A stretch of DNA of 64,000 bases from Termitomyces sp. T153 (Eukaryota; Basidiomycota; Agaricomycetes; Agaricales; Lyophyllaceae), in the NCBI GenBank assembly GCA_018296165.2, contig JACKQL020000009.1:620001-684000 (forward strand). Direction: 5' to 3'. The position numbers and the translations under genes were made by a program. Positions 35,281 through 46,046 of the stretch are shown here, piece after piece; position 1 is the stretch's first letter, and each line of letters starts with the position of its first letter. Under the pieces are notes generated by a model. The model was not told where the DNA came from and made no database searches. It was given only the letters and a program-made list of their open reading frames with translations.

Positions 35281-36900
35281 TCAAGTACTGAAAGGTACAG
35301 TAGCCTCCCAGAGCCTATCAATGGTCCTATCCCACTCCTTCCTCCTTGTTCCTGTTAAGGAACTTTGAACAGTGTCCTGCACTGGCAAGTCTGGTCCCTC
35401 ATTGGTGGCTGGAACCTTCTCAAAAGGTAGGTCCAGTTTTGGTGCAACCTTTCCAGGATTTTTCAGGGGTTCTCTCTGGCAATGAGGATACTCCTGGTTG
35501 AGATGCCTCATGTGCTCTAGCATGTAATCCCTTGTGTCTCTAGCATAGTTTATATAGGTAGAGTAAGTGACTGTCTCTGGAGGGTCATCTTCTGGCCATC
35601 CAAAGTACATGTTCACTTGCTTATCATGTACCTGTGCTAGTCTAGCATGAGGAGATATACCAGCAGGATCTCTAGGTTAAGGAGCACCATTAGATAGTCT
35701 GGCTCTCCCTTCCAATAGTATGATCCATCCTTTTTGTACATCTCCCTTGATGACTTCACACTCTGAGATTCTATGTCCAGTTTGCCAACAATAGAAGCAA
35801 GTAACACCACTTCTCCTAGGATTTGGAAATGTAGGAGGCCCTTCTGCTCTCATACCCTGGCTTCCTTTGGTATTTAAGAAGGTATTGCACATGTCCAACT
35901 GACCAGCTTGCAAAGCTTGCATGGTGCTCTGGATGCTCCCCATTTGTTTCCCAATGGTAACCACAGCATCTTGTAGATGAGCCATTTTCTCCTCCACTTC
36001 CTCCTCCTTAATGTTCCCCCTCTAGTTTCTGTTTTCTCTATTTTCTCCTCTCTAAGGCTCCTTATAGTAGCACCATCCATCAAGGTCCCCACTACTGTCA
36101 GCACTTCTGATAGGTCATACTTGTTGTCCTTGTGCCTATTTCTAGCAGGGTCTTTGTAGTTGCCATATCTACTGATCAACCTCTCCTCAATCACATCTCC
36201 AAAAGCTGGTGTGAAGCATCCCAGGAGTTTGTCTACCAGAGACTCATTCCCAGTGACATTAGCCAACTTCTTAGCCTCAGCTCTAAATTTCCTTATCAGA
36301 GAATGGATTTCTGTAGTGTCATTCCTACTAAGTCTGGCATGTTCTCTGCAGATTCTGTCCAGGTTTGCAACACTACCTGTGTCATCCACTGCTTCTGGAT
36401 AGAACTCCTTGATCTCTTCCTCAAAAGCAGACCAAGTATAGTCATCTCCAAAGGAATCAGAGCCCAGCCATTCCTGTTCAGTCTGAGCATCTACATACTC
36501 CAAGATTCTCTTTTTCCCTTCCTTATCTCCTTGGATTCCAGCATGCTCAAACAGAGAGATCATCCTTTGTAAAAAGCAACAAACCTCAGAGGGCTCAGTG
36601 TGCTTAAACTTAGGTGCATCCCTGCTGTCAGGCAGGGGTAGTTTATATCTGATATTTTGCTCCATAATTGAGGTAGTAGAAACTGGTTGAGTAGTAGGGT
36701 ACAGTTCTTTTGGTGAGCTTGTAATTGCTTTCTCAGTCCAAAGCTTTCTTCTTCTGAGTAAGATTTCAGGGTCAGGCAAAAAGGACTTTGAACCACTGCT
36801 ATTGGTCCTAGTTTCTCTTTCACCTAATATAACAGAGTTTTTCACCTTAGTTGTAATAACTTCAGGTGTTTTGGGCCAAGACCCAGGTGGTGCAAAACTA
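35281..36900 (-). pseudogene. gag of family-3 element
   Basis: Capsid-type Gag: a 300-codon open stretch 35874-36845 whose central part (FKHTEPSEVCCFLQRM ... EEEIKEFYP) is the helical capsid domain. It continues in another frame at 35677-35997 with a coiled-coil-like helix and a CCHC zinc knuckle, CFYCWQTGHRISEC (about 35790-35750). The remaining linker 35281-35616 is open and contains MNMYFGWPEDDPP. The true start is uncertain because no ATG opens the capsid frame; a TGA lies upstream near 36910. Confidence 0.78.
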
Positions 36901-36992
36901 ATGTTTCACAAGGGTTGGACTTCCTCATGGAAATCTGAAAGTGAGTTTTGTGCAACAAAAGCCCCTTGCAATGGGCTCCAGATGATGCAAAA

Positions 36993-37848
36993 TGTAAGAT
37001 TTGATGCTGTCAATTGATCAGATCAACAGATCAAACTTTGTTTCATGGAGGTTTGGAGGGTTATGTTACACACAAGCTCACATAGATGCAACAATTATAT
37101 AGATAATTTAAATGGTTTATCTGCAAGCTTAAGATGGTCTTGCACTATTGAATGGGCCCAATAATATTATAAATAAAGCTGAACCAACTAAGAACTTGTA
37201 AGCCTAAGACAACTGCTCTGGGGTTATCCAAGCTGTGGTATGTCATTGCTTGCACTTTCCTCCAATTTCACTCCCCTTTTATAGCTCATTGCATGTACAC
37301 AGACCAATGCGTTCCGCATGGTATTGTGCTGCAATAATCGGCCTGCGTGTCATCCTTCCTGCGTCATTCCATCTACCCATGATTTCTACAGTTTTATTTC
37401 TCCCCTTTCCTACCTCTTCTTTTCCCATAGTTTATGGCCATTTCCTGGACTCAATAGCGTAGCGTAGGGAGTTTTAAATAGTCATATGCAGTAGGCCTTT
37501 TCAATCATTGGAATCGTTGGCAGTTACAGCAGAGTTTCGTCGGCCTTGATGGCTGATCTCAGATTATGATCCGAGGTTGCCATCTCAGCCTGAGCACTGC
37601 CACAGACTTGGCCCTTTGTCAGCTTTTCAATCTCTTTTGACCATTCTACTCTGACATAGTTACGTTGGTCCAGCCATCTCTTTTTGGCATTACTTGGAGG
37701 GGACCGTACTTGATTTTACAAGGTATGTTTTTCTCGTCTACGGTTTTCAACGTTCGGCTTACAGTTTTCGGCCATTTGATTAGAAAACATCCTTTGTTCA
37801 GTTCTCATAGTACTTTTGCCAGTCCTCAATTTTGAGGCTGGCGTATCA
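36993..37848 (-). repeat. 5' LTR of family 3 (856 bp)
   Basis: Minus-strand start TGATACGCCAGCC at 37848 and end ATCAAATCTTACA at 36993. From about 37298 to 37848 it is nearly identical to the 3' LTR and CpG-rich. From 36993 to about 37296 it is CpG-free and much more divergent. The leader that follows contains GCATCATCTGGAGCCCATTG as a possible primer-binding region. Confidence 0.88.
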
Positions 37849-38484
37849 CCATCTGTAGTATCCACTAGGCCTCTGGGATGATCTGCACTGCCCCTGATCC
37901 CAAGCTCAGCCTAGAGGAGTGGGCTAGTGGTGCTGGCCAGGTAGGCCACCCCAACATCCTTGCCTGAGAAGAGCCCCCAGAGGAGCCTGCCACTACTGGA
38001 GACACTCCTGTCAAACTTGATCAGCACAATGCAGGATGCAGGACTTCTGCACTCACAACAATGGAACATCAGGTCCACCCTTCTCCTATTCTGATGTCAA
38101 TTGAACTCCTTCCAATAGCCTCCATGCTCAACCCAGATGTCAATGCAATTCTTGTCAGAGGGGGGAGGGGTTAGGGACATTGAAGATTTGGAGGAGGATA
38201 TGAAGGGTAACTGTAAAGTACTGAGATATGGAGGATATGAAGGGTAACTGTAAAGTACTGAGATATGGAGGATATGAACGGTAACTGTAAAGTACTGAGA
38301 TATGTCATATTTCTTAGGAGAAGCTTCCTGACAGGCAACAATCCTGCTTTGACTTTGTTCCCCATGCTACTGCTTCTCACTGCTTACTGATGGATGATGC
38401 TTTGACTTTGATTCCCATACTGCTGTCAATCACTGACCTGCACCCCATGCATGCCTCAAGGGTCTTGATGCTAAAGGGAAGTGA
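37849..38484 (+). repeat. family-1 3' region, right part of the interrupted copy
   Basis: It continues the family-1 copy interrupted at 27080. The end matches 20940-21038 (TGCATGCCTCAAGGGTCTTGATG-like block and a polypurine tract at about 38470-38484). It includes three 37-bp tandem units at 38194-38304. No coding potential is seen. Confidence 0.65.
38194..38304. repeat. three tandem 37-bp repeats
   Basis: The unit begins GAGGATATGAAGGGTAACTG and recurs at 38194, 38231 and 38268 with one visible difference (AAGGG to AACGG in the third). There are no spacers, so it is not CRISPR-like. It lies in the 3' untranslated part of the family-1 copy and was probably produced by replication slippage. 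Confidence 0.92.
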
Positions 38485-39498
38485 TGTCATAACCCATCTC
38501 CAAACCCCCAGACCTCTCTCTGAACATCCACAACACCCAAAGCACCTGTCAATGCCCCCTCAATCCACCCTGACCTTGATCCATTCCCAGCACCTGCCCC
38601 AGCAAACTCCAATGCTTCTCTGGCAAACCCTAGTGCCTCCTCCAGCAGGCCCCATCACTCTCCTGACCTCCATCAAGCTCCCAGGTGCTCCCAATGCTTC
38701 CCCTGGCCCCTGACATATGTCACACATCACAGACCCACAGCAATGTGTCATCATGGCCTGCCTGTCAAATCAGAATGCCCCAACACATGTTGTGCATCAC
38801 ATATCTGCATCAATATATCACTGCAGCCTGCTACCAGATCAGAGCCAACACCCATTGAACCCACACAGCCCCAATGAGCCCCATTGTCAGACCCATGCCC
38901 CAGAGGAGGTCCTGCAGCCAGTGTTTAAGTTGTAGAGTAATATCAGTCATAGTAGTCATGATATTACTTACATTCATGCTCAATCTCTGTCTTATTGTTC
39001 CAGTCTCTGTCTTGTATTGAATCAATTTTATCTCATTCTCATCTCATTTCTGTCTTGTCTTGCCTCCATCTCATCTCATATATCTCGATTTCCCTCTTGT
39101 GTGCCTGATTATCTCAACTCTCATTCTGTTCTGATCTCTGTTTTTATCTCTGTAACTCCATACCTTTTCCTCCAGCCCCAGACCCATCACTCCATTCCTG
39201 AACTTCCATCAAGCCCCTGTCTCACTCCCTTTGCTCACATGACCCAAGTAGCCCTGCTTCCCTGATAGCCACCCCCAGAACTTAGTACCTTACATCCCTG
39301 CAACTTGCCCCTTACTCACACTAACCCTAGCTCTCCCCAGAGTCTCCAGACTTACTCAGGCCACTCTCCAGACCTATTATCATAAGTTCCTCATGTCCAG
39401 AACCCACCAGAACACATATTATACATGTAGGATGTCACATCCACCTAGTAAGGACTTGCCCAGTGGACCTGAGCCCCCATGGTTGGCAGAACCTGACA
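38485..39498 (+). repeat. family-1 3' LTR (1014 bp)
   Basis: Begins TGTCATAACCC after the polypurine tract and ends GGCAGAACCTGACA. It contains the conserved CACCTAGTAAGGACTTGCCC tail. It is CpG-depleted, hence an old copy. It abuts a LINE fragment at 39499. Confidence 0.85.
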
Positions 39499-40530
39499 GG
39501 GGTTGAGTTTGGCTTCATCTTCCTTGTTTTAATCAGAGTGTAGTGGAAGTTCTTCTCTCCTACTGGGATAATGGCTGTTTTTGGGATGTTGAACTTCCTT
39601 CCAGAAGCTGCACACCAAACCTCCAGTATCCTTTGTAGATCTTCAAGGTTGTCCTCTTCTGACAGGTAAACTGTGGTGTCATCAGCAAAAAGTTCAACTA
39701 TAAGGCACTCAATTTTGCCATTTGTTTTGAAACCCCTCAGGTCTGAGTCTCAGAGCATTTGTGCCAAGGACTCAATCGCAAGGTTGAAGATTGCAAGGCC
39801 GATCATTAAACATGACAGGGGGTCTTGCTGTCTAACACTCCATGAAACCAGGAAGGGAATGCTTTTCTCCCCATTGAGTATCACAATAGTCTTGGCATTT
39901 GTGTATAGAGCTTTGATTGTTTTGACAAAGGATTCTGGGAGGCCAAACTTCATCAGGGTTTCCCAGATGAAGGTGTGTGATATTTTGTCATAAGCCTTTT
40001 CCTAGTCTAGGCATACAAAATCATACCATTTATTTCATTTGCCTCTCCCCATTCCAGTATGAATTGTGCTAACTTTGTTTGTCTTCTATGTGTCAACCTT
40101 TCATGAAGCCTGCTTGATCAAGGTGAATAAGTTTCGGTGTCACTCCACTGAGTCTGTTTGTGAGCACCTTTGTCAATGTTTTATAATCTGAATTTAGTAC
40201 AGTCATGGGTCTGTAGTTTCCAATATCTGTTCTATCGCCTTTCTTATAGATTGGGCATAGCCTAGCAGCCTTCTGCAAAGTCTGTATATGGTTCCATCCC
40301 ATGCTCTTCTATGTCATTGAAGACTATGATTAGGGCTTCTGCAATATTGAAGGAGTTCTCTTGTTGGTTTTCTTGTGCTTCTTCTGCCTCGTATGGCCTT
40401 TTGTCTAGGAAGACTTTCCAGACTTCATGCACTATTCCATCAAGGCCGGCCGCCTTCCCATTTGGGAGATTTCTTATTGCTTCCTCGATCTCCTTAGTTA
40501 CTATTTTTGCACCTGCAAGGTTCACGATTA
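39499..40530 (-). pseudogene. LINE (non-LTR) reverse transcriptase fragment
   Basis: Minus-strand pieces in order: EEAIRNLPNGKAAGLDGI (about 40485), then CPIYKKGDRTDIGNYRP (about 40255), DQAGFMKG (about 40105), SVRQQDPLSCL (about 39838), and the catalytic box FADDTTVYLSE (about 39695-39660). These are the successive blocks of a non-LTR reverse transcriptase. Endonuclease, Gag-like ORF and 3' end are missing; the left end is cut by the family-1 LTR and the right end stops near 40530. Stops and frameshifts are present. Adjacent 40531-40785 shows no recognisable feature and is probably the promoter side of the next gene. Confidence 0.8.
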
Positions 40531-40785
40531 AAAACGCCGAGCCCCGTCACCATGTAGGTCCATCTTGTACCATGCGTTCAAATCATCTGTGAAATAATAG
40601 CAGTTGACAATCAACCAACGGTTTTGTTGTTGGACCCACAAGTCTACGCATTATAATTTCGATGCTATGTTCTTGTAAACATTCTTAAGGTCAATTTTTC
40701 ACTATATCAGGCCAAATCACTTAAAAGCAGCTTTCCGCGCTGGCTAGCCGAATACTGCACTCGCTGATTTACGAACCTCATCGGC

Positions 40786-43322
40786 ATGGCATTGAGAACA
40801 CATCATGGTACAAGCTTTTCTACAAACACCACCCATGCAAACGACAATACATTGGCGACCACAGACGAACGAAAGCTTCTCTTTGGAACCCCTTCCTTCT
40901 CCAAATCTGTCCAAGCCTGGCTTGAGTTACAGCACTTCTTCCGATCTACACCCCGTGAATTAGTGGCCGACAAATACTTTCACACTACATCCAAGGGCAC
41001 TCGTCGTCCTATGTCATTTGATATGCATTTACACGACCTATACCGGCTCAGGCGTGTTGTCAGGTTGTCTGAATTACCTGACGACCTCATTAACATCGCC
41101 GAACATGCATTGTTAACATACCCCTCCGATTGACCTCCCGGAAACGAGGAGTTTCCCACACCTGAGGCCCTTCGACTGAAGCAGTTCCGAACGGACGAGA
41201 TCAATAATGAAGCTGACGTCCAGCAGGCTTACGAAATTGCTGTCGCCACACACTGCGCGGTTGTCGCAGGAACACTTGAGTTCGAATTAAAAGAGTGGTG
41301 CCGCTCATCTTTGCGATGGAACAAAGTCCGACTATCTGCTGTACCCGAAGGTCTCACAGCGGCTCAGGCTATTCCTGATGGCTATCTCAATGTTGTGGGA
41401 GATGATGACAAATACATGCTTACTCCTCGTGAGCGAAACATTCTCAAATACTTTCCAGTGATCGCGATATGGGAATTTAAGAACTTGAACTTCGATTCTC
41501 GTGGGAGGCCACTCGGAGAAAAAGTCTCAAAACAGATATTCCAACAGGTTGCTGATGATTTCCTGGATGATCTGTTCCCTTGGGAGGAGTGTGACAAAGG
41601 CGAGCAATGTCCCGTAGTCCATCCTAATGTTGGTGTCACTGCTGTTCGCATGGGTAACGATGCGGAGGTCCCCCCTTGTCATTCATATACAAAAGCTCGC
41701 ACTAAGCTGCCGCCGAATTGCAAGTTGCGCCCAAAGGTCCGACTTCAGAGAGAAACCCAGATTCAAAAGTCCGCCCGATGGATACTCCAGCAGGTAAGTA
41801 TCTTCTTCGTTGTCCATTGTCACGGAACTTTGAGCGGACGCAGTCATGGGCAGAGGCGGTTGCCAATGACGTTACCTTTCTTGTGATTCAGGCCGGAAAT
41901 ACCGAGATTATTGGTATAAGAGATCGAATCAGTCAGACTCTTTTCATATCAGATATCTTGGAAATTTCCTCCCGTGAACATCCTTACCGAAAACTACACA
42001 CTGGATTGTATATCGCCGCAATTCGTGACGCTGAAGACCGCGCACGTAGTATCTCCATGGGAAACGTACCTGAGACGTGGACCATGAGGTCTGGTATTGA
42101 CGAGGTACATCGACAAAATTCCACTGGTTTTAAGAACAAAGAAGTGCGTTATTCATTTCACATTGGTTCTCAGTGTCACAGCTAACCCTGAGAGTCTAGG
42201 TTGTAATGGAAAGGCTTTTGAAGCATGCCCAGACTCGAACCTGGCTCAATATCTTACCAGATCCTTCGGTAATTGCCACCTCAGCATATCAGCCATATAC
42301 TACAAAATTATACCAGCGCATGGAGCGACTGCCAAAAGATTTTCACAAGTGGTACCTGAACTCTGTTCCAGATGCGAGTCTAGTCATATCGGATGGCGTT
42401 GAGATGCACCTTTCATTGGAGGATTCCCAAGTTTCGGTCGACATTGAGCCGATGGATACAGCTCCTTCAGGACTGCATTCACAAGTATCATCCTCAAATG
42501 AAATCACAAACGTTGGGATTGCCACCGACACATTCTTCCAATTATATGCTATGAGCCCTTTTCATGGAGTTAACGTTTGCCGAGCAAAACTCGAAATACC
42601 CGGTGTGAAATATCACAGCTGCTTCAAAGATTCAGATAAGCCACGGATCATACTTGAAAATGCTATTGGCGCCCAGAAGATCCTACGTCTAGAGAAAGAG
42701 TTTCAAACTCATCGCGTGCTCGAAAGTAAGGGTGTCGTCTGTCTTCCAAGGGTCTATGGCTTCTTTGTCTCGTTGGATCTCGCGAATCTATCAACGTCTT
42801 GTGCTGCTCTTCTGCTAGAAGACAGAGGTCCTTCTCTATCATACATCAGATCTACTTTGACAGAGCGATTCCGTATACATTCGGCCGAGAGGTAGACCTT
42901 CAAGGTCCATTGTTTGGGTCCATGCTTCTGACATTTTTTCAATTAGGGTTATTTTTAATCTCATCCTAAATCAAATTCATGATGCTGGTTACCTCCATGG
43001 AAATTTGACATCAGAATGTCTATTGCTAGACCACAGCCGTCCTGGGCACCGGGAAATCTCCGTAGTAGGATTTGGACACGCAATCTCACAGTCCTCCGGA
43101 CTTCCTAAAGCATTGTTCGAGATAAGAAGGAAAGAAGAGGAGGAGAAGTTAAAGTACTTGTTAAGTCTAGCCGGTCAAAAGGCACAGGCCGCAGAAAGAG
43201 AAGCACAGCGTACTGCCAAGAAGATGGCCAGGGAGTCGGATAGAAAAGCTCATGAGCGCCAGTTGAGGAAGAAGATACTTTATCCCAAGCGTCAAATGCA
43301 AAGTCCGAGAAAAGGCATGTAA
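40786..43322 (+). pseudogene. pseudokinase gene, four exons, one in-frame TGA
   Basis: Exons 40786-41793, 41844-42143, 42200-42891 and 42947-43322; introns of 50, 56 and 55 bp with GTAAGT, GTGCGT and GTAGAC donors. Joined, it gives 791 aa except for TGA at codon 116 (41131-41133). Exons 2-4 match the convergent neighbour: a shared module (exon 2; SQTLFISDILE) and a kinase-like domain. Where kinases have HRD it has HGN (684-686), and the DFG position reads GFG (708-710), so it lacks the catalytic and metal-binding Asp. It ends in a highly charged, Lys/Arg/Glu-rich helix. The fold is inferred from the neighbour. Either a recent null allele, or TGA is a sequence error. Confidence 0.72.
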
Positions 43323-43520
43323 ACAGAATCCATTCTCTGTCGTCTCTTTGCGGCTAGATACATTTTTAGTGTTGTTTGCCCATGTAATATATTTTTTCTA
43401 TTTCAATAGCGAGTTAACATTCTATCCCCAATACTCTGAACACTCATTTTAACGGAAAGATAGTGAGAAAGTATGAGTTGACGTCGAATGGAAAGAAGGG
43501 CGGCCCTCGCTTGAAAGGTA

Positions 43521-45859
43521 TTAATAGTAGTCATGGACGCCCGTATCAGATTCCTGAGTCTCGTAGGAAAGATTTGTCTCATACAATCCGGAAAGCAGCG
43601 CCATAAAATCTTCGTACTCACGTTCTCGAGAGCTGAGGTCGGCCTGTAGATGGGCACGATCGAAATCAATAATGAAGGGATTTCCTTCATGATTGATGGT
43701 CAGATTTTCTAATCGCAGATCACGGTGTCGGACGCCAGCATTGTGTATGGATTTTAGTGCATCCAGGAGTCCCTCCCTAGAGAATAGCAGGACATAAGAA
43801 AAGGGGAAATTCTCAAAGTGACGCATTACTTACTTCTCCGACTCGGAGATTGTTGTGACGAGCCGCATGGTTTTATCAGGTACTCTACATTCCCAAAGTG
43901 ACTGACCAACATGTTCCATGACAAGGGCCAGGGCCTCGCCTTCGAAATCTTGGAATAGACCAAAGACGTAAGGTATCCCTCGAGCGCCGGCAGACATTAA
44001 ATGATTGTAGATGCGGAACTCATGTCGCAACCTCTTTTTTTGTGCATCGTTAAAAGCAAGCTTAACAACAGCTTTTGTGAAAGAAATCGTATGTCCATCG
44101 GATCTGAGTAGATCAATTGTCGCTGCGTGTGTATCCCCCGTTGCACCATAGGCGAGTTCGGAGGTAATAGTAATACGAAAATACTCCTGGGGTCCAAAGA
44201 TTGACCTGGACGGGGCTTCTGGTTCAATAACGCGTAAAAATGCGGATGGTACCGGAGAGTTGTAGGGACCATGTTGAATATGCAGCAACATCAAATCGCA
44301 ATCAATAAGATTCTCACACAGAGCCTAATAGCGGAGTTCTCAGTAAATACCGTCATATATTTTTACACATACATTGAAGTTCTTCTGATAGTCCAGCTTC
44401 TGTGCCTTCTCCAAAACAACACTCGCCCTTGTTCTTGGGCGCTTCACAGTTTCAAATGGCAGAGGGTTACGTTTGCGCTTCATGAATTTCTTTTCAACTT
44501 CTTTCGAAACAAGTTGGCGAGTTCGATCACAAACGTCTTCCACGATGGACATGAAGAGGCCTATGTGAATGTGACTATATCCCGGATCCTTGCACTGAGT
44601 AACGTCTATTAAATCAGAGACAAAGAGCGTTTGAGTCGAACGATGACGGAAAGCAATTCGCTCGAAGGTTCCGCAGTGTAGCACAATGAAGGATGAATCC
44701 CTTTCAACCGCCCGTGTCCATGCCTTCAAATTTATGAGCATGAATGTAGTCAAACAAGGAGACAGGATCCCACATGTTGCAACATAGAAATAATGACCTG
44801 GTCATCATCAATGTCTTGTTTCTGCTTGACTGGTAAAGTAACCTGAGGCCAGCTTCGGTCAAGTTCCTTTGGTGCAGGCAAGATAGATGTCTTCGTATGT
44901 CCTCCCGGCTTGGATGTTCTTGATTTTGATCTTGATGCTGGTAGCTGTGTATTGGAATTTTTTATATAACGAGCGCTTCGTCGAACAGGCCGAGAAGTAG
45001 GTAAGAAATGGGCTCTCTCCGATGTCCATGACCTCTCTAGCCAAGAAGACAAGGTAGGACCCCAGGCAGTAGTGATGGCATCAGGATATGAAGAAAGTTC
45101 AATATCGTTGGGCGCGTAATCCGAAAGCATCGTAAGAGGAATCTTCTGTGGGAAGGTGCCCAATGCTACGAGATTATCCACATCCTTAAGTGCATTTTCG
45201 GCCTTATCGCATGCGAAGAAAAATTGCCAGACCGCCAGGAATGGAAACCTCTCCCTAGCCTGTCGGATAAGTGTCCGTTCGGCATCGCTCATCGCATTCC
45301 ATGCGTCCAGATCTATCATGGAAGCAGCTTTGCTATCCTCTGGCTTATATGTGTCGAGGAATCTTGGAATATAGCTTTCAAATAGGCTATGGCACTTGTG
45401 GCTCCTGGAAAGAGATCTTGCGGTGAAGTCGATGGCCGTAGACCACGAAGAAGCGGTCGGGTGGAGCGAGAGCATAGATGCGAGTTTCGTAGCAAAGAGT
45501 GAGACAGATACCTGATACCAGCGTCCAATAGCTTTTGCGTCACCCGCTGGGGCAGGATCAAGGAATATAGTGAACATTTTAGAGTTCGGGAATCCTTCCT
45601 CTACAGAAGGCAATCCGATATCATCGGCAATAACAGAATCCAAGGCATTGTCAACAGTTTTCGATAGGTCAGAGAGGAGGGAGGAGGTCGAAGCTACCTT
45701 TTTTAATGACAATCGTTTGTCAAGGTGTTTATCATAGAAAGTCAGGGGAGGCGTTAAAGTGGGGCAAAGGAATTCGGTCTCTACTTTGGGCTTTGGAGGA
45801 TTGAAGTCTAGAAGACATTGAAATACTTCTCTTAAGCGCTCTGGCGAGTTCCGTGGCAT
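43521..45859 (-). CDS. protein-kinase-like gene, four exons, intact (727 aa)
   Basis: Exons 45859-44774, 44723-44373, 44324-43834 and 43776-43521; introns 50, 48 and 57 bp (GTGGGA, GTATGT and GTAAGT donors). ATG 45859 is chosen because the paralogue at 62216 starts at the same place. Residues 1-362 are an unrecognised N-terminal domain (PPLTFYDKHLDKRLSLK). Residues 363-479 are the module shared with the pseudokinase (TQTLFVSDLID). The kinase lobe has a glycine-rich loop (ELAYGATGD, 535-543), Lys567 (VVKL), Glu581, HRD 660-662, Asn667 and IIDFDRA with DFD at 680-682. It ends 45 residues after DFD, so the C-lobe is short and has no APE motif. It may be an atypical kinase. It is tail-to-tail with the pseudokinase, 198 bp apart. 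Confidence 0.8.
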
Positions 45860-46046
45860 CGAAGACTCAAAATAGTACTGATTGTCGTTCAACGAAAGTT
45901 ATGTTGGTTCCATGTCCTTAGTAAGAGATATCGGATCAAAACGGGAACTCATTTGATTTATGGAGAATTCCTATCATATTCAGGCAGAACCACCGTCTAC
46001 TTAGAAAAAGTCCAAGCCCAACCACATGTCGGCATGTAGGCATTCA

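Larger units (their letters stand above)
27081..37848 (-). mobile_element. Ty3/gypsy element, family 3, complete, TSD CCAT
   Basis: Complete element on the minus strand: 5' LTR 36993-37848, gag, protease, reverse transcriptase/RNase H, integrase, antisense gene, polypurine tract, 3' LTR 27081-27955. CCAT flanks both ends (27077-27080 and 37849-37852), a 4-bp duplication. The solo LTR in its reverse transcriptase also has a 4-bp duplication, so this may be a family trait. No chromodomain is present. It interrupts the 3' region of a family-1 copy. Confidence 0.9.

Noticed and set aside
38194..38304. Regular repeats that might suggest a CRISPR array
   Set aside because: The units are directly adjacent without spacers and the genome is eukaryotic.
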